DNA of 64,000 nt from Streptomyces sp. Sge12 (GCF_002080455.1 NZ_CP020555.1:124001-188000), one strand, 5' to 3'. Positions 42,470-52,318 are shown, counted from the first letter of the stretch. Notes: generated from the sequence alone by a model not told the origin. Program-made: numbers and translations.

Positions 42470-42832
42470 GAGGCTTCCCCCTGGTCGTGGTCCGGCCCGC
42501 GTGGGGCCGATCGGTCACTTGCCGACGACTCTGCCAGGATGCCGACGCAAGATCATTGCGCCGGGCCCCCGGACGAGAAGGCGGCCACCCCCCTTGACAC
42601 GTCGCATCCCCCGGGTCGGGAGCGTGCCACTCCCCGGCGAACGCCCGCCGCCAGCCGCTGCCGAACAGCGGAAGTCCCTTCCGCGATCGGGCGGTGTTTT
42701 CTTAGCATCAGAGGCCAACAATTCTCCTGGCCGCCACCCGGACGACTACAAAGGAACGCATCGAACCGAACCCGTCAGCGGTCGGAATGATGGCGAAGGT
42801 GGTGATGTGCATGCGCGAGTGCAGCAGGATCC
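42470..42832. other. Intergenic region before the RIP-like gene
   Basis: No gene or clear regulatory site was found in these 363 bp between two divergently read genes. It presumably holds both promoters. Confidence 0.4.
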
Positions 42833-43468
42833 ATGAGATTGCGGTCAGATTACCAACGGGAACTCCGATTTCTGGACATCTCCCCTGACAGGGCGGCCGC
42901 GATGCTGATACCGATACTGTTTTCCCCGGCTCTCGCCTCGGCCGACGAGTACCGATCCCTGACATCGACCATTCGGTCGAAGGTGGCGGATGCGCAGGGA
43001 TTCTTCGGCGGAGCCGGGCGAAAGGAGGGCGAAATGCTGCCCTACCTTCCCCTTCATATCCAACTGCGGGGTCTGTTCATCGAGCTGTACATCGAGCTCC
43101 GCCCGCGTAATACGAGCCTGCGTCTCGCCGGATTCCGGAACATCTTCGAGAACGGCCAGGCCCCACCGGAGGCGTACGTACGTCACGTGCGGGACTCGGT
43201 CGCCCCGCCGGGCATCCCCCGAACGGAAACTCTCCCGTTCGGCGGAGGCCGTGCCGACCTGGAGACGGCCGCCGCCGTCCGGCGCGCGGGGATCCTGCTG
43301 GGGCGCCGGCCCCTGACCGACGCGGTCGTCCGGCTGCACGCGAACCGCAATCCGCGGAGCACTGCCCACGGAATGCTCGTGCTGTCGGAAATGCTCTGCG
43401 AGGCCGCCCGATACCCCGCCCTGGCCGATGCGATGTCACGCATATGGATGACTGGGGGACGGCTGTAG
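42833..43468 (+). CDS. Ribosome-inactivating protein (RIP) homologue
   Basis: A 211-residue protein with the order of motifs of RIP rRNA N-glycosidases: an N-terminal EYRSLTSTIRSKV helix, LFIELYIELRPRNTSLRLAGFRN (like the plant YVVGYRAG region), FGGGRADLETAA followed by RAGILLGRRPLTDAVVRL, and the active-site helix SEMLCEAARYP (Glu190, Arg193). RIPs remove one adenine from the sarcin-ricin loop of large rRNA. No signal peptide is seen, so export or target is unclear. AGGA lies 5 nt before the ATG. It borders the IS-rich region and is followed by 1 kb of non-coding DNA. Identity beyond these motifs is low, so activity is uncertain. Confidence 0.68.
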   Translation: MRLRSDYQRELRFLDISPDRAAAMLIPILFSPALASADEYRSLTSTIRSKVADAQGFFGGAGRKEGEMLPYLPLHIQLRGLFIELYIELRPRNTSLRLAGFRNIFENGQAPPEAYVRHVRDSVAPPGIPRTETLPFGGGRADLETAAAVRRAGILLGRRPLTDAVVRLHANRNPRSTAHGMLVLSEMLCEAARYPALADAMSRIWMTGGRL

Positions 43469-44521
43469 TTCGGAGCGGTCGCCCGCTATTATCACACGGT
43501 CATCATTCCAGAGGTGTTGGGCACAACGAACGAGCCCGCCTCAGGATCACATCGAAATTCCGGCACCATCCGGGATTCCTTCTCGCCAGCGCAGCATCAC
43601 GTCAGAACCAGCGCGTTCCGGCATTGCGGAGCGAGTCGGCCGCTGAATGGCCGAGGCCAGCGCTGTCGTTTGCGCAGAAGGCTCGGCGGCTCCGCAGGCA
43701 GGGCAGAGAGCCGGGCTGCAGCCCGGAAGGACAAGGGCCCTGGAAGTTCAGTGAGCATCCAGGGTCCGCGGTCCGTCGGGCCTCCAGCAACAGTGGGCAC
43801 ACGCCTCGCTCGTCGAGAGCGTCTGTCACCATGGCCCGGATCCGGTCGTAGGGCGAGGTGCGGGGCCGGCTTCGGCGCGGGCTGGGCGGTGGTGACGGCG
43901 GTGACGTCTCGGTCGACACCCAGCCATGCACGTGCGGTTGCCGGTGCGCGTCGGCCACGGTCTGTCCGACGTCCACACCTGGGACGCGGCGATCGTGGCG
44001 CGGACATCTACGTGGCGCGGCGCACCAGCCGGCGGGCCAACTGCGGCCGGTCCGCCGCGCCATCGACTCGCCCAGGAGGGCGTTGTCAGGCACGCCGCGC
44101 GGGCGCACAGCGGAGCATCCGGAGCCATCGCCCCGGCGGCAGTCCAGGGTTAGGGCGAAGGCAGCGGAACCAGCCCGAGCCGCTCTCCCCCCTTAGGCGC
44201 ACAGCGCAGACCGGATCCATACGGCCTAGTCCGGGATGCGGCACCTGCCGGGGTTGAGCACGCTGGCTGAGACCCCCGCGTGGGCCCGTCCCCAACACTG
44301 ATGATCAATCCGTCGCCATCCCGGTTCTCGATCCCCATCCGGCTACGCGCCCTCCTGGGCGGGTGGCGTGGCACCGTCACCGGCGCGCGGGGACCTGAAC
44401 CCCCCATCAGCCGTCAGAGGTCGCCCGTGGCGGCGGAGAGGGGCAGAGGCGGCACCAAGGACCTACGGTGCCCTTCTCATCGCCGACTACCAGGCACGGC
44501 CAGACGGGCCGAGGAGGAATC
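43469..44521. other. 1-kb gap with no supportable gene
   Basis: Overlapping short frames on both strands show no domains, ribosome sites or consistent codon bias. It may be decayed coding sequence between the RIP-like gene and the Trypco operon. Confidence 0.45.
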
Positions 44522-44869
44522 GTGGCAGATCTGGCTCGAATTCCGTTGGACGGCGGGGGCTACGTTCTGATCGAGGCTCCGGCCGGGCCGGACGGGCCTG
44601 TGAAGGCCGGACGACTCAGCGATGCCATCCGCGACATGCCGGGAAGCCTTCAAGAGGCTCTGAAGCCGGTCACCGCGGCTGCGCACGCCACGCTCGAACA
44701 GGTGCGCAAAGCCGCTCCGGACGAGGTCACGGTCGAGTTCGGCGTCGACCTCGCGGTCGAGGCAGGGGCCGTGATCACCAGGACCGGCGCCCACTGCCAC
44801 CTGAAGGTGACGGTCAAGTGGAAGCGCAACGCCTTCGACCAACCTCCTTCCCAGGAGAGAACGGACTGA
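44522..44869 (+). CDS. Trypsin-co-occurring domain 1 protein (CU044_2847 family)
   Basis: A 115-residue single-domain protein. ADLARIPLDGGGYVLIEAP, VTVEFGVDLAVEAGAVITRTGAHCHLKVTVKWKR is split across the conserved beta-rich Trypco1 core. The family was named for its constant company with trypsin-like proteases and STAND NTPases in proposed bacterial conflict systems. GTG at 44522 follows GAGGAGG. The stop is 4 nt before the start of the protease-STAND gene, so the two are translationally coupled, which strongly supports a shared function, perhaps as substrate, sensor or effector for the protease. Confidence 0.85.
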   Translation: MADLARIPLDGGGYVLIEAPAGPDGPVKAGRLSDAIRDMPGSLQEALKPVTAAAHATLEQVRKAAPDEVTVEFGVDLAVEAGAVITRTGAHCHLKVTVKWKRNAFDQPPSQERTD

Positions 44870-44873
44870 TCCC

Positions 44874-47800
44874 ATGTACGACGATGGGACGTCGGGGCTG
44901 CCCTCAGCCGTGGCCCAGGTACTGGGTCCGGAAGGGGAGGTCGTGGGGGCTGGTTTCATGGTGGCTGAGAGACTGCTGGTCACCTGCGCACATGTCGTAC
45001 GTGGAGCCGAATCCGGGCCCGGCGGAAGTGTCTGTCTGTTGTTCCCCCACGCGGCCGGTGCACCTCGCGTCGACGGACAGGTCCTGGACGGCCCGTGGCG
45101 CGCACCTGAGGGCGAGGACGTGGCTCTCGTCCATCTGCAGGATGCCCCGGCGGGCGTAACCCCGCTTCCGCTCGGATCCGCCGCAGGCTGCCGCGGTCAT
45201 CAGGTGCGTTCGTTCGGGTTTCCCGCGCAGGCCCCACCGGACGGGCACTTCGGTTTCGGTGTCGCCGGCGATCTGCTGCCGGCCACCGAGAACAGGGGCG
45301 CACGCCTGCAGCTGACCGCCGCCAATGACCTCACGACCGGGTTCAGCGGTGGTCCGGTCCTCGACGAGGTGACCGGACTGGTCATCGGCATGCTGACCGA
45401 GATCACGGCTCCCGACGAGCACGAACGGGGGCAGGGCGTCGCCTACGTCACTCCCACCGGCGTGCTGCGGGAGATCTGGCCGGACCTGGCCGCACAGGAC
45501 CTGTGCCCCTACCGGGGACTGGAGACATTCACTACGGAGCACGCCCGATGGTTCGAAGGCCGCAAGAACGCGGTGGAGCAGGTGCTGGCCAACCTCACCC
45601 AGCAGCAGCTGACCCTGATCCTCGGACCTTCCGGCTCAGGCAAGTCGTCCCTGATCCAGGCAGGCGTCCTGCACGCACTCGCGGCCGGCGAACTCCCGGA
45701 CAGTGACCGGTGGCTCCCCGTCCTCGCCCGGCCCAGGCAGGACCTGCCGGCCGAACTCGAGCGCGCCGGCCTGGCCGGTGCCGCCACGGACGGGATCGCC
45801 GCAGCCGTCACCCGCAGGCTCGCGGCCAAGCCCGGCCATCAGCGCGTCGTACTGGTCATCGACCAGTTCGAGGAGCTTCTCACTCAGTCTCCCACTGGCC
45901 TGGCCCTCGCGGACCAGATCGCCACGGCGGTCAACTCGAACGCCGAGCTCTACGTGGTCCTGATCATGCGGGACGATTTCTACCCGCAGCTGGCCGCCCT
46001 TGCACCCCGGCTGTTGGAAGCAGCCATGCCGGGACTCCTCAATGTGCCGGGCTATCTCGACCGGCAGGACTTGCACGACATCATCACTCTGCCCGCCCAG
46101 GACGTGGGGCTCCACTTCCAGGCCGGGCTGCCGGAGCAGATCATCTCCGATGTCCTGGCCACCACCCCCAAGGGCTCCGCAACACGCCAAGCCCCCGTCA
46201 CGGTGCTACCGCTGCTGGAACTGGCGCTCAGTCAGCTGTGGCACCGTCGCCACGACGGATACCTTACCCACGAGGCCTACCAGCGCGCCGGAGGAGTCAC
46301 CGGAAGCCTGACCACCTGGTGCGACACCGCCCTGAACCAGCTGCCGGCCGACCAACGACCCGTCGCTCGGCGCATCCTGACCTCCCTCGTACGCCCTGCG
46401 GATCCGAGCCGCGGTATTCCCGCCATCCGCGCCCAGGTCCCCCTCGACGAGTTGCGTGACCTGGCAGCCAGCCCCGACGGCGCTCCCGACGGCGACCCTG
46501 CCGTTGACGAGGTCATCGCCGTCCTCACATACCACCGGATCATCACGACCCAAACGCTCCGCAACCCCAAGCGCCCCGATGCCACTCCCGGACTACCGGT
46601 GGCCGAACTGATCCACGACGCTCTGATCCGCGACTGGGGCACTCTACGCGACTGGGCCAACCAGGACCGTCGATTCCAGGTCTGGCTCGACCGCATCCGC
46701 CCACGCGCCACTCACTGGGCGGCAGACGACGACCCGGGAGACTTGCTCGGAGGAGCAGCGCTCGCGGAAGCACTCGAATGGTCACTGCAGCGCCATCTGC
46801 CCGCCGAGATCGCAGCCTTCATCAGCGCGAGCAAGCAGCGCCAGCAAGCCGTCGCCCAACGCAGCAGACGCCTCAACACCATCCTGGCCGCACTGCTCGC
46901 CATCGCGCTCGTCGCCGCGGGAGGCACCCTCTGGCAGTGGCGGACGGCTGTGTCCCAAGGGCGAGCAGCCCTGGCCCAACGACAAGGCGCGTTGTCGAGA
47001 CAGCTCGCCGCCCAGTCCGGCACGCTCACCGGAACGGACTCCGAACTCGCTTCCCTGCTGGCTGTCCATGCATACCGCACCAGCCCCACTCCGGAATCCT
47101 TGGCCGGCCTGCAGACCGCCGCAGCCCTCCCGCGCCACCGGCGCTTGTCCGGCCATACGGCAGAGGTCGTCGCGGTGGCGTTCAGCCCTGACGGCCGCAC
47201 CTTCGCCACCGGGAGTGCCGACACCACCGCACTCGTGTGGGACGTGGCCACCGGCAAGATCCGCGCCACCCTGACCGGGCACACAGACGTTGTGTTCTCG
47301 GTGGCGTTCAGCCCCGACGGACGCACCCTCGCCACCGGCAGCGGCGACAACACGGTGCGACTCTGGGACCTCGCCACGGGCAAAAGCCGCACCACCCTGA
47401 CCGGGCACACAGACCGTGTGAACGCGGTGGCGTTCAGCCCCGACGGACGCACCCTCGCCACCGGCAGCCACGACAACACCGTGCGACTCTGGGACCTCGC
47501 CACGGGCAAAAGCCGCACCACCCTGACCGGGCACACAGCCCTGGTGTTCTCAGTGGCCTTCAGCCCTGACGGCCGCACCGTGGCAAGCGGCAGCTACGAC
47601 TGGACCGTGCGGCTGTGGGACGTGGCCACCGGCAGGAGCCGCACCTTGGAGGGGCACGGCGACACGGTGGCCTCCGTGGCGTTCAGCCCTGATGGCCGCA
47701 CCCTGGCCGTCGGGAGTGACGACGACACGGCCCGAATCTGGGACGTGGCCACCGGCACGATCCGAACCACCCTGCTCGGGCACACCGAGTTTGTGAATGG

Positions 47801-49004
47801 GGTGAAGTTCAGCCCTGACGGCCGCACCCTCGCCACCGGCAGCAGCGACAACACGGTTCGGCTGTGGGATGTAGTCACCGGTGCCACCCGCACCGTCCTG
47901 GAAGGGCACACCGATGAGGTGTTCTCCGTGGCGTTCAGCCCCGACGGCCACACACTCGCCACCGGCGGCGCCGACGGCATCGTGCGGCTGTGGGACGTGG
48001 CAGACACGATCCGCTCCACTCTGGCCGGGCACACGGACGCCGTATACGCGGTGGCGTTCAGCCCCGACGGACGCACCCTGGCCACCGGTGGCCGCGACCA
48101 GACCGTGCGGCTGTGGGACGTGGCCACCGGCACGTTCCGCTCCACTCTGGCCGGGCACACGGACTCCGTGTACGCGGTGGCGTTCAGCCCCGACGGACGC
48201 ACCCTGGCCACCGGCAGCGCCGACAGCACCGTGCGGCTATGGGATGTAGCTTCTCGCAAAGTCCGCACTACCCTGCAAGGGCACACGGACCTGGTGAACG
48301 GGGTGGCGTTCAGCCCCGACGGCCGCACGATCGCCACCGGCAGCGACGACAGCACCGTGCGGCTATGGGACACCGGTACGGGCAAGGTCCGCAGCATTCT
48401 GAACGGCCACACCGCCCGTGTGATCGGGGTGGCCTTCAGCCCCGACGGCCGCACCCTGGCAAGCGGCAGCTACGACAAGACCGTAAGGCTGTGGAACATG
48501 GCCACCGGGGCCACCCGCGCCATCCTGGAAGGACACACCGACGAGGTGTTCTCCGTGGCGTTCAGCCCCGACGGCCGCACGATCGCCACCGGCAGCGGGG
48601 ACTGGACCGTGCGGTTGTGGGACGTGGCCACCCGAACGACCCGCACCACCCTGATCGGCCATACAAAAGACGTGTTCGCGGTGGCGTTCAGTCCCGACGG
48701 CCGCACGATCGCCACCGGCAGTTACGACAAGACGGCGCGGCTGTGGGACGTAGCCACCAGTACGACGCGCATCATTCTGACCGGGCATATGGACGAGATC
48801 CACCGGATGGCCTTCAGTCCGGACGGCCTCACCCTGGCCACCAGCAGCCTCGACAAGACGGCCCGGCTGTGGAGTGTGGTCCTCCCCGCACCTGCCGCAG
48901 CCATCAAGAAGATCTGCGGAGCTGTCGACCGCGACCTCACGCCGGGTGAGCGCACGGCGTACCTGCATGGTCAATCAGACCGCCCCGTGTGCCCACCAGG
49001 ATGA
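44874..49004 (+). CDS. Trypsin-like protease / STAND NTPase / 14 WD40 repeat protein
   Basis: A 1376-residue multidomain protein. Residues 1-200 form a trypsin-like protease with His40 (LVTCAHVV), Asp82 (GEDVALVHL) and Ser158 (TTGFSGGPVLD). The STAND NTPase (about 208-620) starts PYRGLETFTTEHARWFEGR and has Walker A GPSGSGKSS (251-259) and Walker B VVLVIDQFEELL. A hydrophobic segment lies near 667-688. From about 760 to 1345 there are 14 WD40 repeats, enough for two seven-bladed propellers, several nearly identical. In this class the WD40 part is thought to sense a trigger, the NTPase to oligomerise and the protease to act as effector. It is coupled to the Trypco1 gene. Confidence 0.9.
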   Translation: MYDDGTSGLPSAVAQVLGPEGEVVGAGFMVAERLLVTCAHVVRGAESGPGGSVCLLFPHAAGAPRVDGQVLDGPWRAPEGEDVALVHLQDAPAGVTPLPLGSAAGCRGHQVRSFGFPAQAPPDGHFGFGVAGDLLPATENRGARLQLTAANDLTTGFSGGPVLDEVTGLVIGMLTEITAPDEHERGQGVAYVTPTGVLREIWPDLAAQDLCPYRGLETFTTEHARWFEGRKNAVEQVLANLTQQQLTLILGPSGSGKSSLIQAGVLHALAAGELPDSDRWLPVLARPRQDLPAELERAGLAGAATDGIAAAVTRRLAAKPGHQRVVLVIDQFEELLTQSPTGLALADQIATAVNSNAELYVVLIMRDDFYPQLAALAPRLLEAAMPGLLNVPGYLDRQDLHDIITLPAQDVGLHFQAGLPEQIISDVLATTPKGSATRQAPVTVLPLLELALSQLWHRRHDGYLTHEAYQRAGGVTGSLTTWCDTALNQLPADQRPVARRILTSLVRPADPSRGIPAIRAQVPLDELRDLAASPDGAPDGDPAVDEVIAVLTYHRIITTQTLRNPKRPDATPGLPVAELIHDALIRDWGTLRDWANQDRRFQVWLDRIRPRATHWAADDDPGDLLGGAALAEALEWSLQRHLPAEIAAFISASKQRQQAVAQRSRRLNTILAALLAIALVAAGGTLWQWRTAVSQGRAALAQRQGALSRQLAAQSGTLTGTDSELASLLAVHAYRTSPTPESLAGLQTAAALPRHRRLSGHTAEVVAVAFSPDGRTFATGSADTTALVWDVATGKIRATLTGHTDVVFSVAFSPDGRTLATGSGDNTVRLWDLATGKSRTTLTGHTDRVNAVAFSPDGRTLATGSHDNTVRLWDLATGKSRTTLTGHTALVFSVAFSPDGRTVASGSYDWTVRLWDVATGRSRTLEGHGDTVASVAFSPDGRTLAVGSDDDTARIWDVATGTIRTTLLGHTEFVNGVKFSPDGRTLATGSSDNTVRLWDVVTGATRTVLEGHTDEVFSVAFSPDGHTLATGGADGIVRLWDVADTIRSTLAGHTDAVYAVAFSPDGRTLATGGRDQTVRLWDVATGTFRSTLAGHTDSVYAVAFSPDGRTLATGSADSTVRLWDVASRKVRTTLQGHTDLVNGVAFSPDGRTIATGSDDSTVRLWDTGTGKVRSILNGHTARVIGVAFSPDGRTLASGSYDKTVRLWNMATGATRAILEGHTDEVFSVAFSPDGRTIATGSGDWTVRLWDVATRTTRTTLIGHTKDVFAVAFSPDGRTIATGSYDKTARLWDVATSTTRIILTGHMDEIHRMAFSPDGLTLATSSLDKTARLWSVVLPAPAAAIKKICGAVDRDLTPGERTAYLHGQSDRPVCPPG

Positions 49005-49150
49005 TGCCCCACCCCCGACGGCAGACGACTAGCGCCGCCGGCCGGCTCCGAAAGTTTTCCTTGAAGGCGGTAAACGCGGAGGCCTGCCGCGGGTGTTCAG
49101 CCGTGTTGCAGTCGGCGGGGCATCTGCCGACGTTACGCGGTCGGCAGGGG

Positions 49151-49399
49151 ATGTGGTCGGGTATGTGGGAATCGGTGGTGTTGGCAGTACTCGCCGCTAC
49201 GGTGAGGATCGCCCTCCAGGTGGTGGCGTGGCGGCGGGAGTTGGCCCGTGAGCGTGAACGGGGCCGGCTGGTGCTCGAAGCGCTGCGCCTGGCGGGTCAC
49301 GGTGTCCGGATGGAGGACCGCCGCTCGGACGGAGACGTCCTGATCGTGCGGGGCGACGGCCTGGGCGCGTCGGCCGGTCAGGAGGGGGAAGCACGATGA
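49151..49399 (+). CDS. Small single-pass membrane protein upstream of an ECF sigma factor
   Basis: An 82-residue product with an N-terminal hydrophobic helix (SVVLAVLAATVRIALQVVAW) followed by a charged segment (RRELARERERGRL) and a short C-terminal domain. Its stop overlaps the sigma factor ATG (ATGA), which supports translation. The start is uncertain: ATG at 49151 or 49163, neither with a strong ribosome site. It could act as a membrane-bound regulator of the sigma factor, by position only. Confidence 0.55.
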   Translation: MWSGMWESVVLAVLAATVRIALQVVAWRRELARERERGRLVLEALRLAGHGVRMEDRRSDGDVLIVRGDGLGASAGQEGEAR

Positions 49400-50094
49400 G
49401 TGGTGGGACGGGCCGTGCCCGGGCCGGTGCGCATGAACCGGCCCGGGAGGGTGGCGCCGAGCCGCCGGCGGGCGGACGTACTCCCACCGGCTTCGACGAG
49501 TTCTTCACGACTCACCGCCCGGCCCTGCTGGCCCGGGCGGTGATGTTGTGCGGCAACCGTCAGGACGCGGAGGACGCCGTTCAGGACGCCTTCCTCGCCG
49601 CGCTGGAGAACTGGGACCGGATCAGCGGCTACGAGCAGCCGAACGCGTGGGTGAATCTGGTGATGCGGAGAAAACTGTGGCGCGTGCTGCGTCTGCGCCT
49701 CAAGGCCAAGCGCGCGGCGCTGGACGTGTCCGTGCCCCGCCAGGCGCTGCCGGACGAGACGGCGCAGGCGCGACGGGTGCTGACCGCGATGGCCGCGCTG
49801 CCGCCGCGCCAGCGGATGGTGCTGGTCATGTACAGCCTCTACGCCATGACCCATGAGGAGATCGCCGATGACCTGAACATCGCGCCCTCCACGGCACGGG
49901 GGAACCTCCGCAAGGGGCGCGAGAACCTCCGGCGCATGCTCGGTCTGGACCCGGACACCACTCCCCTGGGTGAGGTGCCGCTGGTGGGAACGGGTGGCCC
50001 GGCGCCCGGGGACCGGCTCACCGAGGCCCTGAGCGCCACGGACTCCTGGCTCTGCTCGGCCTTCGAGGAAGACGAACAGGCGCAGCGGAAGTGA
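49396..50094 (+). CDS. ECF-type RNA polymerase sigma factor
   Basis: A 232-residue sigma-70 family protein of SigE/ECF type. Region 2 is at about 40-105 (LLARAVMLCGNRQDAEDAVQDAFLAALENWDRI) in pieces, and region 4 at about 140-190 (ALPPRQRMVLVMYSLYAMTHEEIADDLNIAPSTARGNL). About 40 extra residues follow region 4. It overlaps both the small membrane gene and the M48 peptidase gene, forming a three-gene unit. A sigma factor coupled to a membrane protein and a membrane protease suggests envelope-stress control with proteolytic release; this is inference. Confidence 0.85.
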   Translation: MSGGTGRARAGAHEPAREGGAEPPAGGRTPTGFDEFFTTHRPALLARAVMLCGNRQDAEDAVQDAFLAALENWDRISGYEQPNAWVNLVMRRKLWRVLRLRLKAKRAALDVSVPRQALPDETAQARRVLTAMAALPPRQRMVLVMYSLYAMTHEEIADDLNIAPSTARGNLRKGRENLRRMLGLDPDTTPLGEVPLVGTGGPAPGDRLTEALSATDSWLCSAFEEDEQAQRK

Positions 50095-51542
50095 CAGGGA
50101 CCAAACCTGCGGCGATCACGTCGCGTGCCCTGCTCGGATGCGCCCTGATGGCCGGGGTCCACCTGCTCGCCGTTGCCGTCCTGACCACCCAACTGCTGCT
50201 GCTCATCGCCATCCTCAGCGCGGATACCTGGCAGATCGCCGCGCTGGGTGCCCTCACCGTTTTCCCCGTCTCCACCCTGGCCTACGGGCTGCTCGCCGGT
50301 ACGTCCGCCGTCGTGCCCGAGGGCCCCCGGATCGAGCTGACCCCTCAGGAGCAGCCCGAACTGTGGGCCCTGACCGTGCAGCTCGCCGCCGAGCTGGGTA
50401 CTGCCCCACCCGCGACGATCCGCCTGGCCGACAGCTTCAATGCCTACGCCGGCGAACGCGGCAGGCTGCTGGGCCTGGTGGGCGGCCCACGCACCCTGGA
50501 CCTGGGGCTCCCCCTGCTCCTGGGGCTCACCGGGGACGAGCTGCGCGCCGTCGTGTGCCACGAACTCGGGCACTACGCGGGGCGGCACACCCGACTGGCC
50601 GCCGTCAGCCACCGCGGCAGCGTCGCGCTGGAACGCACCGTCCGCCACCTGGAGATCCTGGAGACGGACCAGACCAGCTTCAAGCCGCCGGTGAGGCTTC
50701 TCCTGCGGCTCACCAAGGCGTACAACGGCATGTACCTGCGCCTGACCCTGGCCGTGCGGCGCTCTCAGGAGCTCGAAGCGGATGCCGCCGCGGCCCGGAT
50801 CACCGGGGCACACACCTTCGCGCAGGCGCTACGGACCGTGCACGCCCTGGCACCGCTCTGGGACGGGTTCACCTCTCACCCGGCCGGGTCGCAGGGGGCA
50901 TCGGCGCCCTCTGCGGGGAGGGGCGGTGACGGGCCGCTGCCCCGGCTGCTGCTGCCCGACGGGGTGTTCCGGGACTTCGCGGACCGGCTCGCCCACCCGG
51001 TGGGCCGGCCCTTCGCCGACGGCGGACGGGCCTCGGCCCTGAACGTCGTCTCCGCGGACGGGCTCGGCAGTCACCCGCCCCTGGAGGTCCGGCTGGCGGC
51101 CCTGTGGCCCGACGGCGAACCGGACGGCGCCCAGCGGCCGGCCGCGGGCGCGGGCGCCTGCACTCCTGCCGCAGGTCTGCTGCGGGACCTGCCCGAGCTG
51201 GTCGAGTCCTTGCAGGACACCCTGCGCCCGGACGGGGATACGACCGCCGGCCGGGCCGGCGCCACCGTGTCCATGGAACCCCCTCGGCGCAACAGGGCCT
51301 TCCTGCGGTTCCGATTCAAGACAGCCCTCATCGGGATGTTCCTGATCCTGGCGGCGAGCGTCTTCGTCCACACCGTCATTCACCCGCCCCGCACCGATCC
51401 GCCGCCGTTCCCCCCACCGCCCGTCACGCGGGATGTCGGGCCGCAGGCGTCGCTCCCGCCGCTGACGCTTCCGACGCCGACGCTCCCGCCCCTCCCGACG
51501 CCCGGCCGGCTCACTCCCCTGCCGCTGCTGCCGGTGGAGTAG
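50091..51542 (+). CDS. M48-family membrane zinc metalloprotease
   Basis: A 483-residue protein. Two N-terminal transmembrane helices (about 10-35 and 45-72) precede the catalytic domain with the zinc motif HELGH (His157-His161) and a downstream Glu in SQELEADAAAARITG. A third transmembrane helix (about 405-425) and a proline-rich outer tail follow. This resembles HtpX/CAAX-protease-related M48B enzymes that degrade or process membrane proteins. Its GTG overlaps the sigma factor stop, so it is co-translated and may regulate that sigma factor's partner. Confidence 0.82.
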   Translation: MTGTKPAAITSRALLGCALMAGVHLLAVAVLTTQLLLLIAILSADTWQIAALGALTVFPVSTLAYGLLAGTSAVVPEGPRIELTPQEQPELWALTVQLAAELGTAPPATIRLADSFNAYAGERGRLLGLVGGPRTLDLGLPLLLGLTGDELRAVVCHELGHYAGRHTRLAAVSHRGSVALERTVRHLEILETDQTSFKPPVRLLLRLTKAYNGMYLRLTLAVRRSQELEADAAAARITGAHTFAQALRTVHALAPLWDGFTSHPAGSQGASAPSAGRGGDGPLPRLLLPDGVFRDFADRLAHPVGRPFADGGRASALNVVSADGLGSHPPLEVRLAALWPDGEPDGAQRPAAGAGACTPAAGLLRDLPELVESLQDTLRPDGDTTAGRAGATVSMEPPRRNRAFLRFRFKTALIGMFLILAASVFVHTVIHPPRTDPPPFPPPPVTRDVGPQASLPPLTLPTPTLPPLPTPGRLTPLPLLPVE

Positions 51543-51568
51543 CCGGCCGGAGCGGCCGACCGGTCACG

Positions 51569-52213
51569 TCACCCTTCGAGCAGGTCGGGCACGACGCTGC
51601 GCAGGGCCTCGGCGCTGATCGCGCCGGCCCGCCTCAGGACCGGTACCGGCCCGGTGAGGTCCACGATCGAGGAGGCGACGGCCGCTTCGGTCGGCCCGCC
51701 GTCGAGGTACACGGCGACCGAGTCGCCGAGCATGCCCTGTGCGGCGTCGCAGTCCTGGGGCGAGGGCCGGCCGGTCAGGTTGGCGCTGGAGACTGCCATG
51801 GGCCCGGTTTCGGCGAGCAGTTCCAGTGCCACGGGGTGGGACGGCATCCGGACCGCGACCGTGCCGTTGGTCTCCCCGAGGTCCCAGCTGAGCGAAGGGA
51901 GATGGCGGGCGACCAGGGTCAGCCCGCCGGGCCAGAACGCCTCCACGAGGGCCCACCCCTGCTTGGGGAACTCGTCGACCAGGTCGTGCAGGGCGTCCGG
52001 GGAGGCGACCAGCACCGGCGAGGGCATCGCACGGTCGCGGCCCTTGGCGGCCAGCAGCCGGTCCACCGCGTCGGGGTCGAAGGCGTCCGCACCGATGCCG
52101 TAGACGGTGTCCGTCGGGAGCACCACGAGCTCGCCCCGGCGCACCGCCAGGCCGGCGTCACGCAATCCGTCGCTCCGACCCGATGCCGTCGAGCAGTCAT
52201 ACCGCAGGGCCAT
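51569..52213 (-). CDS. L-threonylcarbamoyladenylate synthase (Sua5/YrdC/TsaC family)
   Basis: A 214-residue YrdC-domain protein. LVVLPTDTVYGIGADAF, KGRDRAMPSPVLV, FWPGGLTLVARH, TVAVRMPSHPVALELL and MAVSSANLTGRPSP are the family motifs in order. The enzyme makes threonylcarbamoyl-AMP for the t6A37 tRNA modification. The usual lysine-arginine KxR motif is intact (KGRDRA). Genomes often carry a second copy, so this may be a paralogue and not the housekeeping gene. It is convergent with the M48 gene. Confidence 0.9.
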   Translation of the reverse strand: MALRYDCSTASGRSDGLRDAGLAVRRGELVVLPTDTVYGIGADAFDPDAVDRLLAAKGRDRAMPSPVLVASPDALHDLVDEFPKQGWALVEAFWPGGLTLVARHLPSLSWDLGETNGTVAVRMPSHPVALELLAETGPMAVSSANLTGRPSPQDCDAAQGMLGDSVAVYLDGGPTEAAVASSIVDLTGPVPVLRRAGAISAEALRSVVPDLLEG

Positions 52214-52318
52214 CCGGCCACCTCCATCCCACCGGGCACTGGGCCCGGGCCTTCTCGCGTACCCCGGCAGGGTAGCGGGAAGGACACGACCCCTTCTCCG
52301 CGCACGCCGGTCGAGCCG

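Noticed and set aside
43602..44108. Minus-strand open frame in the gap before the Trypco gene
   Set aside because: No domain, ribosome site or codon bias; competing frames on the other strand are equally long.
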